DNA of 48,490 nucleotides from NCBI GenBank assembly GCA_022826185.1, contig JAJDVH010000158.1:1-48490 (forward strand), given 5' to 3'. Both the position numbers and the translations under genes were made by a program. The notes below the pieces were generated by a model that saw only the letters and a list, made by a program, of their open reading frames with translations, ran no database searches and was not told the DNA's origin. Source of the stretch: Alphaproteobacteria bacterium (lineage in GTDB: Bacteria > Pseudomonadota > Alphaproteobacteria > Bin95). Every line of letters begins with the position of its first letter. Position 1 is the first letter of the stretch. Shown piece after piece: positions 25,430 to 36,127 of the stretch.

Positions 25430-26827
25430 CTATCTGCCGGTCAGAATGCGCTCGAAGAGCTGCTTGACGGTCGGGACGAAGCCGTTCGCATAGAAGGGGT
25501 CCGACCGGAAGCGGTAGGCGTTGTGGCCGGAGAACATCAATTGCTCCTCGACCGAGCCGCCGTGGCTGATCTGCTGCAGGGTCTTCTGAATGCAGAAGGA
25601 CCGGGGGTCCGCCTTGCGGCCGGTGGTGCCGGCCTCGTTCTGCGACCAGTTGCTGAACTGGCAGGCGGACAGGCAGCCCATGCATTCGATCTGGTCCGTC
25701 AGGATCTGCCGCCGGCGCTCCGGCGTCACGAACACCAGGGTCGAATCGGGCGTGCGCATGGCCTCCGAAAAACCGGCGCCGATCCAGCCCTCGGCGCGCA
25801 GCTTGTCGTCGCCGGCGACATAGACGGGCCGTCCGCGCGGGCCGACCGGGAAAGCGACATCGTGGCCGCCCACCGGCTCCGTCGAGAATGCGATCTGATG
25901 CTCCGCGCGTTCCCGCAACTCGTCCAGGAAGGCGTTGCGCACGGCTGAGGAATAGAAGCCGGTGGGGCTGAAGCGGTTGAGGAAAACATCGCCTTCCCTG
26001 AGCGTCAGCAGCTTGCGCTTCCACTCCTCGGAGATCGGGCTCTCCTGCGTCAGCAGCGGCCGGGTGCCGAACTGGAAGGCGACCGGCGCGATGTCCGGAT
26101 CCTCGATCCAGTGGGACCACTCGTCCAGCCACCAGACGCCGCCCGCCATGATGATCGGGACATGCGCAAGGCCGACCTCCGTCATCTGCTGGCGTAGCTG
26201 GACGACCCTCGGGCGGGGGTCTTCCGGCCGGTTCGGGTCCTCGACATTGGAGAGGCCGTTATGCCCGCCCGCGCGCCAGGGGTCCTCATAGACCACACCG
26301 CCGAGCAGGTTCGGAAACTTGCGGTAGGCGCGTTTCCAGAGCGCGCGAAAGGCGCGCGCCGAGGAAATGATCGGGTAGTAATGGACGCCGAACCGGGCCG
26401 CGAGCTCCGCCAGCCGGTACGGCATGCCGGCCCCGCAGGTAATGCCGTGGATCAGGCCCTTGGCGCCTTCCATGACGGAATTCAGGACGCGCTCCGCGCC
26501 CGCCATCTCCCAGAGCACGTTCATGTGGATGCGGCCCTGGCCGCCCGCGCTGTCATACGCGATGCGGGCCTGGTGGATGGCGCCCCGGATCGCGTGCGCC
26601 AGCAGCTCCTCGTGCCGTTCGCGCCGGGTCTTGCCGTAGTAGTTCTGGACGATAGCGGTGCCGTCTTCGCGGAAGCTGTCGGCGTTGACGCCCGAGAAGG
26701 TGCCGACGCCGCCGCAGGCGGCCCATGCGCCCGAACTCTCCCCGTTGGAGATCGCGATGCCCTTGCCGCCCTCGATGAGCGGAAAGACCTCGCGGCCGGA
26801 GAAGAGGACCGGGCGCACGACCGCCAT
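25430..26827 (-). CDS. NAD(P)H-dependent flavin oxidoreductase (nitronate monooxygenase-like)
   Basis: A 465-residue FMN TIM-barrel protein of the 2-nitropropane dioxygenase-like superfamily. Marks: G-G-V-G-T-F-S-G-V-N near residue 40, P-I-I-M-A-G-G-V-W-W, and F-Q-F-G-T-R-P-L-L-T. Toward the C-terminus a Cys cluster C-M-G-C-L-S-A-C, with another Cys about 27 residues later, could bind an iron-sulfur centre or metal. The ATG at 26827 lies five bases after the pnp stop; the open frame upstream is a shadow of pnp. Cotranscription with pnp is likely. Confidence 0.85.
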   Translation of the reverse strand: MAVVRPVLFSGREVFPLIEGGKGIAISNGESSGAWAACGGVGTFSGVNADSFREDGTAIVQNYYGKTRRERHEELLAHAIRGAIHQARIAYDSAGGQGRIHMNVLWEMAGAERVLNSVMEGAKGLIHGITCGAGMPYRLAELAARFGVHYYPIISSARAFRALWKRAYRKFPNLLGGVVYEDPWRAGGHNGLSNVEDPNRPEDPRPRVVQLRQQMTEVGLAHVPIIMAGGVWWLDEWSHWIEDPDIAPVAFQFGTRPLLTQESPISEEWKRKLLTLREGDVFLNRFSPTGFYSSAVRNAFLDELRERAEHQIAFSTEPVGGHDVAFPVGPRGRPVYVAGDDKLRAEGWIGAGFSEAMRTPDSTLVFVTPERRRQILTDQIECMGCLSACQFSNWSQNEAGTTGRKADPRSFCIQKTLQQISHGGSVEEQLMFSGHNAYRFRSDPFYANGFVPTVKQLFERILTGR

Positions 26828-26832
26828 CAGCG

Positions 26833-28947
26833 TCAGTCCGCCGCTGCCGTCAGGTCCGCCCCGGTTTCCTGGTCGACGGACTTCATCGAAAGGCTCACCT
26901 TGCCGCGGTCGTCGACGCGCAGCACCTTGACCTTCACCTCGTCGCCCTGTTCCACGACATCGCCCACGGTCTTGACCCGTTGCGGGGCAAGCTCGCTGAT
27001 ATGGACGAGTCCGTCGCGGCTGCCGAGGAAGTTCACGAAGGCTCCGAAATCGACGATCTTGACCACCTTGCCGGTATAGATAGCGCCGACTTCCGGTTCG
27101 GCAACGATCCCCTTGATCCATTCGATTGCGGCCTCGGAAGCCTTGGGATCGACCGAGGAAACCTTGATCGTGCCGTCGTCGTCGATGTCGATCTTGGCGC
27201 CGGTGGTGTCGACGATCTCGCGAATGACCTTGCCGCCCGAACCGATGACTTCGCGGATCTTGTCGCGCGGGATCGACATGGTGGTCATGCGCGGCGCGAA
27301 GTCGCTCACATCGTCGCGCGCCGTGTCGAGCGCCCTGGCCATCTCCGCGAGAATGTGCATCCGGCCCTGCTGCGCCTGCTCCAGCGCGGTGCGCATGATG
27401 TCCTCGGTGATCGAGGTGATCTTGATGTCCATCTGCAGCGAGGTCACGCCCGCCTCGGTTCCGGCGACCTTGAAGTCCATGTCGCCCAGATGGTCCTCGT
27501 CGCCGAGTATGTCCGAGAGCACTGCGAACCGGTCGCCTTCCTTGATGAGGCCCATCGCGATGCCGGCGACCGGACGCTTCAGGGGCACGCCCGCATCCAT
27601 GAGCGACAGCGACGCGCCGCAGACGCTCGCCATCGAGGACGAGCCGTTCGACTCCGTGATCTCCGAAACCACCCGGACGGTGTAGGGGAAGTCCTCCTTC
27701 TTCGGCAGCAGCGGCCGGACGGCGCGCCATGCGAGCTTGCCGTGCCCGATCTCGCGCCGGCCCGGCGCACGCAGAAACTTCGCCTCGCCGGTGGAGTAGG
27801 GCGGGAAGTTGTAGTGGAGCATGAAATGCTCGCGATATTCGCCGTCCAGCGCGTCGACGATCTGCTCGTCCTGCGAGGTGCCGAGCGTGGAGACCACGAT
27901 CGCCTGCGTCTCGCCGCGGGTGAACAGCGCGCTGCCATGCTGGCGCGGCAGGATGCCGACCTGGCAGTCGATGGGGCGCACCGTGTCCAGGTCGCGGTCG
28001 TCGATCCGCTTGCTCGTGTCCAGAATGGCGCCGCGCACGATGTCGCGCTCGAGGTCCTTGAAGAACGGGGCGGCCAGCGCCGCGTCCGTGCCGGCCTCTT
28101 CCAGCCTGGCGAGAGCCTCCGTCTTGGCGGCCGAAATCGCCGTCTGGCGGGCCTGCTTCTCGCGAAGGGCGTAGGCCTCCGCCATCGGGCCGCGCGCCAT
28201 GTCATAGACCTTTGCCTTCGCCTCCTCGGCGCCGGCCTCGGGGTCGGGCAGGTCCCACGGGTCCTTGGCGCATTCCTCCGCCATGTCGATGACGGCGTCG
28301 ATGACCGGCAGGAAGCCCCGATGGCCGAACATCACGGCGTCCAGCATCTGCTGCTCCGGAAGTTCCTGCGCCTCCGACTCCACCATGAGCACGCCTTGAG
28401 AGGTGCCCGCGACCACAAGGTCGAGGGTCGAAGACTGCATTTGCTCCGTTGTGGGGTTGAGGACGAACTCACCGTCGACGACGCCGACCCGCGCGCCGGC
28501 GATGGGGCCGAGAAACGGGATTCCGGAAAGCGTCAGGGCGGCCGAAGTGCCGACCAGCGCCACGATGTCGGGATCGTTCTCCAGATCGTGGCTCATCACC
28601 GTGCAGATGATCTGGGTTTCGTTGCGGAAGCCCTTGGCGAACAGCGGCCGGATCGGCCGGTCGATCAGCCGGGAGGTCAGGGTCTCCTTTTCGCTCGGCC
28701 GCGCCTCGCGCTTGAAGAAACCGCCGGGAATCTTTCCGGCGGCATAGGTTTTTTCCTGGTAGTTGACGGTCAGAGGGAAGAAATCGAGGCCGGGCCGCGG
28801 GCTCTTTTCCGCGACCACGGTGCACAGCACCGCCGTTTCTCCGAGGCTTGCCATGACGGCGGCGTCGGCCTGGCGCGCGATGCGGCCGGTCTCCAGGACC
28901 AGCGGGCGTCCGCCCCAGTCGATCTCCCTGCGGACGATATCGAACAT
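26833..28947 (-). CDS. pnp: Polyribonucleotide nucleotidyltransferase (PNPase)
   Basis: A 704-residue phosphorolytic 3'-5' exoribonuclease of the RNA degradosome. Two RNase PH domains are visible (N-terminal start [13 protein letters not shown]; second one around [12 protein letters not shown]), followed by KH ([10 protein letters not shown]) and S1 ([19 protein letters not shown]) domains. The ATG at 28947 is chosen because AAAGGA lies just upstream; the GTG at 28968 would overlap it. A perfect hairpin at 29011-29032 lies in its leader. Confidence 0.98.
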   Translation of the reverse strand: MFDIVRREIDWGGRPLVLETGRIARQADAAVMASLGETAVLCTVVAEKSPRPGLDFFPLTVNYQEKTYAAGKIPGGFFKREARPSEKETLTSRLIDRPIRPLFAKGFRNETQIICTVMSHDLENDPDIVALVGTSAALTLSGIPFLGPIAGARVGVVDGEFVLNPTTEQMQSSTLDLVVAGTSQGVLMVESEAQELPEQQMLDAVMFGHRGFLPVIDAVIDMAEECAKDPWDLPDPEAGAEEAKAKVYDMARGPMAEAYALREKQARQTAISAAKTEALARLEEAGTDAALAAPFFKDLERDIVRGAILDTSKRIDDRDLDTVRPIDCQVGILPRQHGSALFTRGETQAIVVSTLGTSQDEQIVDALDGEYREHFMLHYNFPPYSTGEAKFLRAPGRREIGHGKLAWRAVRPLLPKKEDFPYTVRVVSEITESNGSSSMASVCGASLSLMDAGVPLKRPVAGIAMGLIKEGDRFAVLSDILGDEDHLGDMDFKVAGTEAGVTSLQMDIKITSITEDIMRTALEQAQQGRMHILAEMARALDTARDDVSDFAPRMTTMSIPRDKIREVIGSGGKVIREIVDTTGAKIDIDDDGTIKVSSVDPKASEAAIEWIKGIVAEPEVGAIYTGKVVKIVDFGAFVNFLGSRDGLVHISELAPQRVKTVGDVVEQGDEVKVKVLRVDDRGKVSLSMKSVDQETGADLTAAAD

Positions 28948-29010
28948 ATCGGATGCAATCCTTTCCACGGCCGCGACCCGGACGGTGCGGCCCTTTGCAT
29001 GTTTTCTTTC

Positions 29011-29032
29011 GGACGCCGGCCGTCCGGCGTCC
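29011..29032 (-). promoter_or_regulatory. Perfect hairpin in the rpsO-pnp intergenic leader
   Basis: GGACGCCGG and CCGGCGTCC form a 9-bp perfect stem with a 4-nt loop, in the 91 nt between rpsO and pnp. On the transcribed strand it is followed by GAAAGAAAAC, not a T-run, so it is not a rho-independent terminator. In Escherichia coli a stem in the same place is cut by RNase III for pnp autoregulation. A similar job here is inferred from position. Confidence 0.65.
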
Positions 29033-29038
29033 CGGTCG

Positions 29039-29308
29039 TCAGCGGCGCAGGCCGAGGCGTTCGATCAGCGACCGGTAACGCCCGTTGTCCTTCCCGCGCA
29101 GATAGTCGAGCAGACCGCGGCGCTGGCCGACCATGACCAGCAGGCCGCGGCGCGAGTGACGGTCTTTCTTGTGGGTCTGGAGGTGCTCGGTCAGATTTCG
29201 GATGCGTTCCGTGAGGATCGCCACCTGCACCTCCGGCGATCCCGTGTCGTCGTCGTTCGTGCGGAACTCCTGGATGAGTTCGCTCTTCCTTGCGGCGGTA
29301 ATCGACAT
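29039..29308 (-). CDS. rpsO: Ribosomal protein uS15
   Basis: An 89-residue 30S subunit protein that binds 16S rRNA early in assembly. It starts [12 protein letters not shown] and carries the conserved [16 protein letters not shown] and H-S-R-R-G-L-L. The frame is open to 29392 into truB, but the family start and the GAGCAAC(AG) region place the ATG at 29308. Confidence 0.98.
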   Translation of the reverse strand: MSITAARKSELIQEFRTNDDDTGSPEVQVAILTERIRNLTEHLQTHKKDRHSRRGLLVMVGQRRGLLDYLRGKDNGRYRSLIERLGLRR

Positions 29309-29330
29309 CTGTTGCTCTCGTTCCTTGCAG

Positions 29331-30260
29331 TTATGGATTGACAACCCGCACGGGCCGAACCGTTCCGGACTCGTACCGCGCCACGGCGACAAGATCCTCG
29401 CCCATCCGGGCGCGAATCGTCATGCCGTCGTGAAACCCGGCGATCCGCGAAAGATCGGCCGCGCCAAACAGCCGCAACGCCTGTCCATTCCTGAGCGCAG
29501 CGGCCTCTTGCTCCGAGACGGACAGAGCCGGGATGTCGGCCAGCGACCTGTCCGTCGGCAGCAAGAATACACTCTCCGGCCCTATATGGGCCAGAGTTTC
29601 GAGTTCTTCCAGCGTAATGGCGTCCTCCGCGCAAAACGGGCCGACGCGCAATCGCCGCAGCGCGGAGACATGCCCGACCGTGCCCAGCATGGCGGCAAGG
29701 TCGCGCGCGATTGCGCGGACATAGACCCCTTTGCCGGTTTCCGCCGTGAACTCCGCCAGATCGTCGCCGAGCCGGCGTTCGAGGCGCAGATCGATCACAT
29801 CGACGGGGCGGGCGGGCAGGTCGGGCTCCTCGTCGGCGCGCGCCATATTGTACGCCCGCTTGCCCCCCACCTTGACCGCGGAAAATCGCGGCGGCACCTG
29901 CATGATCCGCCCGGTAAAGGCGGGCAGGGCATTTCGCACGGCGTCGTCATCCGGCCTGACGGCGCTGGTTTCCGTAACCTTGCCGTCGGCGTCGTCCGTA
30001 TCGCGGGCCTCGCCCCAGCGCAGCGTGAAGCGGTAAACCTTGCTGCCTTCCATGACCCAGGAAACCGTTTTCGTCGCCTGCCCGAGCGCGATCGGCAATA
30101 CGCCGGTGGCCAGCGGGTCGAGCGCGCCGCCATGCCCGATCTTGGCGCCGCCGCTCAGCCGCTTGATCCGGTTGCAGACTGCGGTGGACGTCAGGCCGGC
30201 AGGCTTGTCCACGACAATCCAGCCATTGAGGTCGGGGCGCTTCGAGCGTCTACGAGGCAT
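29331..30260 (-). CDS. truB: tRNA pseudouridine(55) synthase TruB
   Basis: A 309-residue enzyme that makes pseudouridine 55 in the T-loop of tRNAs. The catalytic Asp48 lies in [15 protein letters not shown]; the more usual form is G-H-A/G-T-L-D. The N-terminal [13 protein letters not shown] and the PUA-like C-terminal part are present. The start overlaps the end of rbfA by 11 bases. Confidence 0.97.
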   Translation of the reverse strand: MPRRRSKRPDLNGWIVVDKPAGLTSTAVCNRIKRLSGGAKIGHGGALDPLATGVLPIALGQATKTVSWVMEGSKVYRFTLRWGEARDTDDADGKVTETSAVRPDDDAVRNALPAFTGRIMQVPPRFSAVKVGGKRAYNMARADEEPDLPARPVDVIDLRLERRLGDDLAEFTAETGKGVYVRAIARDLAAMLGTVGHVSALRRLRVGPFCAEDAITLEELETLAHIGPESVFLLPTDRSLADIPALSVSEQEAAALRNGQALRLFGAADLSRIAGFHDGMTIRARMGEDLVAVARYESGTVRPVRVVNP

Positions 30261-30618
30261 GCCGGTTCCGCCGGATCAGGGCTTCGATCCTGTCCGCTTC
30301 CTCGAAACTGCGGTCGCGCTGGAAACGGAGCCGGGGGGTGAACTTGGCATCGAGCATGCGCCCGAGCTCGCCCCGGATATGGCCCGCCGCGCGGTTGAGC
30401 GCCGCCACCGTGTCGTCCATGTCGTCCCGACCCAGCATCGAGACGAACGCCGTCGCCTGCTTGAGGTCCGGCGACATGACGACCTCCGAGACGGTCACCA
30501 GGTCGAGCTCCTGCAGGTCGGGGTCGCGAAAACTTGCGCGGGCGAGGATCCTGGCCGTCGCATGGCGGACCGTCTCGCCCATGCGCAGCCTCCGCGGCCC
30601 GTTCCGGTCCGGCTTCAT
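30250..30618 (-). CDS. rbfA: Ribosome-binding factor A
   Basis: A 122-residue KH-fold protein that helps mature 16S rRNA of the 30S subunit. Visible marks: R-M-G-E-T-V-R-H near the start, [17 protein letters not shown], and late [17 protein letters not shown]. It overlaps infB by four bases (ATGA) and truB by 11, typical of the nusA-infB operon. Confidence 0.96.
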   Translation of the reverse strand: MKPDRNGPRRLRMGETVRHATARILARASFRDPDLQELDLVTVSEVVMSPDLKQATAFVSMLGRDDMDDTVAALNRAAGHIRGELGRMLDAKFTPRLRFQRDRSFEEADRIEALIRRNRHAS

Positions 30619-33248
30619 GGCAGCGTGCGCTGCACTTCCTCGGTTTCGAAACACTCGATGACGTCGCCCATCTGAATGTCCTGGTAGGACTCGAACGACA
30701 TACCGCACTCGAAGCCTTCGCGAACCTCGCGCTGCTCTTCCTTGAACCGCTTGAGGGTCGCGAGGCGGCCTTCGTGGATGACGATGTTGTCGCGCAGCAG
30801 CCTCACGCCGGCGCCGCGCCGGACCACGCCCTCGATAACCCGGCAACCCGCCACCTTGCCGACGCGGGTGATGTTGAAGACTTCCCGGATGTCGGCCCGG
30901 CCGATCTGGCGTTCGCGCAACTCGGGCGCCAGCTTGCCGGCCATCGCCTCGCGGATATCGTCGATCAACTCGTAGATGATCGAGTAATAGCGGATATCGA
31001 CGCCATGCTGCTGCGCGGCAAGGCGGGCAGGGCTTGCGGCGCGCACATTGAAGCCGAGGATGAACCCGCCGGAAGCGTGCGCGAGTGTGACGTCGCTCTC
31101 GGAAATGCCGCCCACGCCGCTGTGCAGGATATCCACCTGCACCTCATCGCTGCCGAGCCTGGTGAGCGCGCCGACGATCGCCTCGACCGATCCTTGCACG
31201 TCCGCCTTCACGACCAGCGGCACCTTCTCGGTCCTGCCGGCGGCAAGGCTCTTGAAGATTTCGTCTATCGAACCGCGCCGGACCGGAGCCGCCTGAGCCT
31301 CCCGGTCCCGCCGGACCCGGTATTCGGTGACCTCCCGGGCGCGCGCCTCGCTCTCCACGACGACCACTTCGTCGCCGGCGACAGGCGGGCCGGACAGGCC
31401 GAGCACTTCGACCGGCACCGAGGGACCGGCGGACTTCACCCTTCCGGTCCGGTCGTCGACCATTGCCCGGACTTTGCCCCATTCGCCGCCCGCAACGACG
31501 ATATCGCCGACCCTGAGCGTGCCGTTCTGGACCAGCACGGTCGCCACGGCGCCGCGGCCGCGGTCGAGCTGCGCCTCGACGACGATGCCGCTCGCGCGGC
31601 GGTTCGGATTCGCCTTCAGCTCCATCAGGTCGGCCTGGAGCAGAATGGCTTCTTCAAGCGTGTCGAGACCGGTCTTCGCCGTCGCCGAGATCTCGATCAT
31701 CTGCACGTCGCCGCCGAATTCCTCCGCGACCAGCTCGTGCTGCAGCAGGTCGTTCCGGACCCGCTGCGGATCCGCTTCCGGCCGGTCCACCTTGTTGATG
31801 GCGACGATGATCGGCGCCTCCGCCGCTCTTGCGTGCGCAATCGCCTCGATCGTCTGCGGCTGGACGCTGTCATCCGCCGCGATCACCAGAATGACGATAT
31901 CGGTCGCGCGGGAGCCGCGGGACCGCATCGCCGAGAAGGCTTCGTGGCCGGGCGTGTCGAGGAAGGTGATGTCGGCGCCCGACGGCGTCCCCACCCTGTA
32001 TGCGCCGATATGCTGCGTGATGCCGCCGGCCTCGCCGCCGACCACATCCGTCTTTCGCAGCGCGTCGAGAAGCGAAGTCTTGCCGTGATCGACATGGCCC
32101 ATCACGGTGACCACCGGCGCCCGGGGCTCGAGATCGGTTTCATCGTCCGGCAGCCCGGCGAGGCCTTCCTCCACGTCGCTTTCCGCGACGCGGATGACGC
32201 GGTGGCCGAATTCCTCGACCACGAGCTCCGCGGTATCGGCGTCGATCGTCTGCGACGGCGTGGCCCGGATACCGTTCTGCATCAGGACGCGGATCACATC
32301 GACGGCCCGCGTCGCCATCCGGTTGGCCAGTTCGCTGATCAGGATGGTCTCGGGCACGATGACTTCGCGCTGGATGAACTGCTGCCCCTGCCCGGACGCC
32401 TGCCTCTGGCGCTCACGCTCGCGGGCCCGGCGCACCGACGCCAGGGAGCGCTGCCGCTCCTGTTCGACTTCTTCATCCAGCGCCTGGACGATGGTGAGCT
32501 TTCCGGCGCGCCGGCGCGGGTCGGTGCGGCGCTGCTGCGCGGCAGGCCGCTTGTCGCCGCGGCGCCGTCCGCTGCGGTCCTCTTCGTCCCGTCCGCCGCT
32601 GCGCCGTCCGCCCGGGAGTTCGACGGGCGCAACCGGAGCCTCGGGCGTCCGCGTCGAGGGCCGGCCCGTCGTGCGTGGCCGACGGGATGCCGGGTCGGCA
32701 GGCCGGCGGGCGGCGCCGCCGCCCGGCTGACGTTCGCCTTGCGCGGATTCGGTCCTGCGGGCCGCATCGCGGCGCGCCTCCTCGGCGGCCCGCTTCTTTT
32801 CTTCCTCTTCCTGGCGCCGCGCCTCGATTTCATCCTGCTTGCGCTGCTCTTCGGCGTTGGCGGCGTTGAGTTCCGCAAGCTCCCGCGCCCGCTGTTCGGC
32901 GCGGAGTTCTTCCGGGCTCTGCGGGGGCGGGGGAGGCGGGGGCGGCGCTTCAGCAGCCGGTTCGGGGGCGGCCGCTGCGGCCGGCGGGAGTTTCGGGCGT
33001 CCCTGCAGGGCCCGGGCGCGCGCTGCGCGTTCTTCGGTGCTCAGCCCGCCAGCCTTCTGCTGGGCCTCCTTGCCGGGCTTTTCGGTAATGATCGTGCGCT
33101 TGCGCTTGACCTCCACCGTGACCTGTTTCGACCGGCCGTGGGAAAAACTCTGGCGAACCTTTCCGGCGCCCACCCTTTTCTTCAATTCCAGCTTGCCCGG
33201 ACGGGACAGGCTGAGCTTGCCGCTGTCGCGATCGCCGCTTTCGGTCAT
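30615..33248 (-). CDS. infB: Translation initiation factor IF-2
   Basis: An 877-residue GTPase that places initiator tRNA on the ribosome. Residues 1-280 are low-complexity and charged, with a Pro run near 102-109 and long Arg/Glu stretches. The IF2-N part near 300 is followed by the G domain: G1 G-H-V-D-H-G-K-T at 384-391, then D-T-P-G-H and N-K-V-D. The C-terminal domains end with the conserved [14 protein letters not shown]. Overlaps both neighbours by four bases. The large plus-strand open frame over it is a GC-rich shadow. Confidence 0.98.
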   Translation of the reverse strand: MTESGDRDSGKLSLSRPGKLELKKRVGAGKVRQSFSHGRSKQVTVEVKRKRTIITEKPGKEAQQKAGGLSTEERAARARALQGRPKLPPAAAAAPEPAAEAPPPPPPPPQSPEELRAEQRARELAELNAANAEEQRKQDEIEARRQEEEEKKRAAEEARRDAARRTESAQGERQPGGGAARRPADPASRRPRTTGRPSTRTPEAPVAPVELPGGRRSGGRDEEDRSGRRRGDKRPAAQQRRTDPRRRAGKLTIVQALDEEVEQERQRSLASVRRARERERQRQASGQGQQFIQREVIVPETILISELANRMATRAVDVIRVLMQNGIRATPSQTIDADTAELVVEEFGHRVIRVAESDVEEGLAGLPDDETDLEPRAPVVTVMGHVDHGKTSLLDALRKTDVVGGEAGGITQHIGAYRVGTPSGADITFLDTPGHEAFSAMRSRGSRATDIVILVIAADDSVQPQTIEAIAHARAAEAPIIVAINKVDRPEADPQRVRNDLLQHELVAEEFGGDVQMIEISATAKTGLDTLEEAILLQADLMELKANPNRRASGIVVEAQLDRGRGAVATVLVQNGTLRVGDIVVAGGEWGKVRAMVDDRTGRVKSAGPSVPVEVLGLSGPPVAGDEVVVVESEARAREVTEYRVRRDREAQAAPVRRGSIDEIFKSLAAGRTEKVPLVVKADVQGSVEAIVGALTRLGSDEVQVDILHSGVGGISESDVTLAHASGGFILGFNVRAASPARLAAQQHGVDIRYYSIIYELIDDIREAMAGKLAPELRERQIGRADIREVFNITRVGKVAGCRVIEGVVRRGAGVRLLRDNIVIHEGRLATLKRFKEEQREVREGFECGMSFESYQDIQMGDVIECFETEEVQRTLP

Positions 33249-33853
33249 CCTTGTCTCCCGTCCGCCTTTGCTTTGCGGAAACCGGCAAGCCGTCCGGCTT
33301 CCAGGGCGAAGCGCTCCGCCAGCCGACCCGGACCTAGCACCGCATGGACCGTAAAGTCACGCCCTATTGCCGCGCCCATTTCGGCTGCGGTCAAAACCGA
33401 CACCGCAGGCAGGCCGCGCGCCAGGCCGGCCAGCGCCCGCCTTCCGTTCTCCGCGCCGTCCAGAGCTTCGACCAGAAGCGCGCCGCGGCCCTCCCGGAGC
33501 CACTCGCATACGCGGTCGAATCCCGCAGCAAGCTGGCCCGACCGGCGGGCCAGCCCGAGAAGGTTGCAACAACACTGCGCGAGGCCGGTTTCGACGCGAA
33601 ATCCAAGATCTTCGGGAACGGTGAGCTTCCGCCGCGCGGCGCGCTGGAATGCCCGTCCGCGCTGCGCGGCCTCCAGGCTCTGCGCGTCGGCGCCCACCCA
33701 GATTCCGCGTCCGGGCAGCTTTTCCCCGAAATCGGGCGCCAGACTGCCATCCGGTCCGACGACGAAGCGGATCAGCTCCCGCCGCGGCCTGCTTTGCCGC
33801 GTCGCGACGCATCGGCGCATCCCGCCGTCGTCTTTCGTTGCCGCCCTGGCCAC
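33245..33853 (-). CDS. YlxR (DUF448) / L7Ae-like fused RNA-binding protein
   Basis: A protein of about 202 residues combining an N-terminal YlxR domain (R-R-C-V-A-T-R-Q and L-P-G-R-G-I-W-V) and a C-terminal L7Ae/L30e-like domain ([15 protein letters not shown]). Such fusions lie between nusA and infB in alphaproteobacteria and are thought to bind RNA; YlxR may influence RNase P or transcription. GTG at 33853, 16 nt after nusA, gives the usual V-A-R-x-x-T-K-D-D-G start. The frame stays open to 33919, which would overlap nusA by 50 nt. Confidence 0.88.
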   Translation of the reverse strand: MARAATKDDGGMRRCVATRQSRPRRELIRFVVGPDGSLAPDFGEKLPGRGIWVGADAQSLEAAQRGRAFQRAARRKLTVPEDLGFRVETGLAQCCCNLLGLARRSGQLAAGFDRVCEWLREGRGALLVEALDGAENGRRALAGLARGLPAVSVLTAAEMGAAIGRDFTVHAVLGPGRLAERFALEAGRLAGFRKAKADGRQG

Positions 33854-33869
33854 CGTTCCGCCTGTCTCC

Positions 33870-35489
33870 TCACGACTGGTCGTCTGCGTCTGCCGGCTCT
33901 TCGCCGGCAGGTTCGTCATCGAACCAGTGAGCGCGCGCCGCCATGATCAATGCGTCTGCGGCGTCCACGTCGAGCACGCTCGCGCCCAGCCCGGCTTCGA
34001 GCGTTTCCTCGTCGAGCGCCGCGATCGCGTCGAGGTCGCGGCCTTCGTGCATCGGGCTCGCGATAAAGCGCAGCTCGTCGCTTGAGAGATCGGCGAAATC
34101 GTCGAGCGACGAGACGCCGGCATGCCCGAGCGCGACCACGATATGACCATTCAGGCCGTCGAGTTCCGCGACATCGTCCGAGACGCCGAGTTCGATGCGC
34201 TCGCTGTCCAGACGCGCCGCCTGCTGTTCAAGGAAGTCCTGTGCGCGGCGTTGCAGTTCCTCTGCGATCTCCTCGTCGAAGCCCTCGATCTCCATCAGGT
34301 CTTCGATGCCGACATAGGCGACTTCCTCAAGGGTGGTGAACCCTTCGGTGACCAGCAGTTGCGCGATGACCTCATCGACATCGAGCGCGTCGATGAACAG
34401 CGCCGAACGCTGCCGCATTTCCTCCTGGCGGCGTTCCGACTCCTCGGCTTCCGTCAGGATGTCGATGGACCAGCCGGTAAGCTGGCTCGCGAGGCGCACA
34501 TTCTGCCCCCGGCGGCCGATCGCCTGGCTCAGCTGATCGTCAGGCACCACGACCTCGATGCGCCCGTCCTCCTCGTCGAGCACGACCTTCACCACTTCCG
34601 CAGGCGCGAGCGCATTGACGATGAAAGTCGCCGGGTCCTCGGACCAGGGAATGATGTCGATCTTCTCGCCGTGGAGCTCGCTCACCACGGCCTGGACGCG
34701 GCTGCCTCGCATGCCCACGCAGGCGCCTACGGGATCGATGCCCGGGTCGTTGGAGATAACTGCGATCTTGGCGCGGCTGCCCGGGTCGCGGGCCACGGCG
34801 CGTATCTCGATGATGCCGTCATAGATTTCCGGCACTTCCTGGGCGAACAGCCGCACCAGGAATTCGTTGCGCGTGCGCGACAGGAAAATCTGCGGGCCCC
34901 GCGTTTCTTCCCGCACTTCGTGGATCAGGGCGCGAACGCGCTCGTTGCGGCGCGGATGCTCTCGCGGAATGATCTCGTCCCTGCGGAGCACCGCCTCGGC
35001 CTGGCCGAGGTCGACGACCACATGGCCGAATTCATTGCGCTTCACCAGGCCGTTGACGATCTCCCCGACCCGGTCGACGAATTCCCGATACTGGCGCGCA
35101 CGCTCGGCCTCGCGCACTTTCTGGACGATGACCTGTTTCGCGGACTGGGCGGCGACGCGCCCGAAGTCGATCGGCGGCAGGTCGTCGATCATCATGTCTC
35201 CGACCTTCGCGGAAGCGTTGTAGCGCTGCGCGTGGCTCAGTCGGAGTTGCGCGAACTCGTCCTCGATTTCCGCATCTTCCTCGACCACCTCGCGGTAGCG
35301 CGCCAGCCGGATTTCCCCGGTGCTGCGGTCGATCGACGCCCGGATGTCGTGCTCAAGGCCGTATTTGGACCGGCCCGCCCGCTGGATCGCCTGCTCCACG
35401 GCAATGATGACTTCGTCGCGGTCAATGCCCTTTTCGCGCGCCGCGCTGTCCGCGATTTGCAGGAGTTCCGGCCCGAGAATGTTCACCAT
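33870..35489 (-). CDS. nusA: Transcription termination/antitermination factor NusA
   Basis: A 539-residue RNA polymerase-associated factor. Order: N-terminal RNAP-binding domain (1-130, after [11 protein letters not shown]), S1, two KH domains ([14 protein letters not shown] and [10 protein letters not shown]), then two acidic repeats with helix-hairpin-helix character near 350-520 and a very acidic tail. Start at 35489 is the conserved Met; the frame is open to 35549. Follows rimP by 19 nt. Confidence 0.97.
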   Translation of the reverse strand: MVNILGPELLQIADSAAREKGIDRDEVIIAVEQAIQRAGRSKYGLEHDIRASIDRSTGEIRLARYREVVEEDAEIEDEFAQLRLSHAQRYNASAKVGDMMIDDLPPIDFGRVAAQSAKQVIVQKVREAERARQYREFVDRVGEIVNGLVKRNEFGHVVVDLGQAEAVLRRDEIIPREHPRRNERVRALIHEVREETRGPQIFLSRTRNEFLVRLFAQEVPEIYDGIIEIRAVARDPGSRAKIAVISNDPGIDPVGACVGMRGSRVQAVVSELHGEKIDIIPWSEDPATFIVNALAPAEVVKVVLDEEDGRIEVVVPDDQLSQAIGRRGQNVRLASQLTGWSIDILTEAEESERRQEEMRQRSALFIDALDVDEVIAQLLVTEGFTTLEEVAYVGIEDLMEIEGFDEEIAEELQRRAQDFLEQQAARLDSERIELGVSDDVAELDGLNGHIVVALGHAGVSSLDDFADLSSDELRFIASPMHEGRDLDAIAALDEETLEAGLGASVLDVDAADALIMAARAHWFDDEPAGEEPADADDQS

Positions 35490-35508
35490 GGCAGGGTCGT
35501 CCTCGTCT

Positions 35509-35979
35509 TCACTGGATTGCGTGGTCGGCCGCAGCCGCCAGCAACGCATCGGTCATAACCAGTTTGGCCGTCTTGACGGCGGCCAGCGGTATCTGGGTCT
35601 CGCCCTGTTCGGTCTGCAGCCGCAGGGCCTCGCCGTTCAGGCCCTCCAGCCGGCCCCGGAAGCGGCGCTGGCCCGAGATTCCATCCTCAAGCTCAATTCG
35701 CGCCTCGAAGCCGGCAAAGCGCTCGAAATCGCTCCGCCGCGTCAGCGGCCGGTCGATTCCGGGGGAGCTCACCTCCAGGGAATAGGCTTGCGGGATCGGG
35801 TCTTCGACATCGAGCAATGCGGAAAGCGTCCGGCTCGCCTCGGCGCAATGGTCCACGGTCATGTCGATTCCGTCCTGCCGTTCGACCATCACTTGCAGCA
35901 CCGGCGTGCTGCCGCCGAACCGGACGCGCACGAGGTCGTAGCCCAGGCCTTCCAGCGCGGGCGTCACGAGGTCGGCCAC
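35509..35979 (-). CDS. rimP: Ribosome maturation factor RimP
   Basis: At least 156 residues; needed for 30S assembly. Conserved L-E-G-L-G-Y-D-L-V-R-V-R-F near the start, V-S-S-P-G-I-D-R-P-L in the middle, and a C-terminal SH3-like half. The coordinates use a GTG at 35979, but that leaves the N-terminus some ten residues short of the family norm. A strong GGGAG lies at 36026-36030, and the frame stays open past it; no ATG, GTG or TTG falls at a suitable distance, only an ATT at 36006. The true start may be that rare codon. Confidence 0.92.
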   Translation of the reverse strand: MADLVTPALEGLGYDLVRVRFGGSTPVLQVMVERQDGIDMTVDHCAEASRTLSALLDVEDPIPQAYSLEVSSPGIDRPLTRRSDFERFAGFEARIELEDGISGQRRFRGRLEGLNGEALRLQTEQGETQIPLAAVKTAKLVMTDALLAAAADHAIQ

Positions 35980-36034
35980 GCGCCGCGTGGCTGTGTTGTC
36001 GGCAATCGCTACGGCCGTCGGTCTTCTCCCAACG

Positions 36035-36057
36035 AAAAAAGGCGGCCCGAAGCCCCC
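36035..36057 (-). promoter_or_regulatory. rimP leader hairpin with T-run (terminator/attenuator)
   Basis: On the minus strand, GGGGGC-TTCG-GGCCGCC (36057 to 36041) forms a short GC stem with UUCG loop and one bulge, followed at once by TTTTTT (36040-36035). It lies between trmB and rimP, just before the rimP ribosome-binding site. A rimP-leader element with a terminator-like stem is known in other proteobacteria. It may end metK-trmB transcripts, attenuate the rimP-nusA operon, or be a target of NusA autocontrol; which one is inference. Confidence 0.6.
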
Positions 36058-36127
36058 ATACGCTTCCCACTGTCAAGAATGAGCAGCCTGCACCCAAGAC
36101 AAGCAGGCAAGCAGGCGGACTATACCG

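Noticed and set aside
26828-27730. Upstream extension of the flavin oxidoreductase frame into pnp
   Set aside because: That part reads as Arg/Gly-rich shadow of pnp; family similarity begins at the ATG at 26827.
26980-29136. Plus-strand open frame of 718 codons opposite pnp and rpsO
   Set aside because: Antisense shadow of pnp; composition is His/Arg/Asp-rich as expected from reverse reading of a GC-rich gene.
30534-34085. Plus-strand open frame of 1183 codons opposite infB, ylxR and part of nusA
   Set aside because: It is a GC-rich antisense shadow; the minus strand carries clear infB, ylxR and nusA motifs and the plus translation is low-complexity with no recognisable domain.
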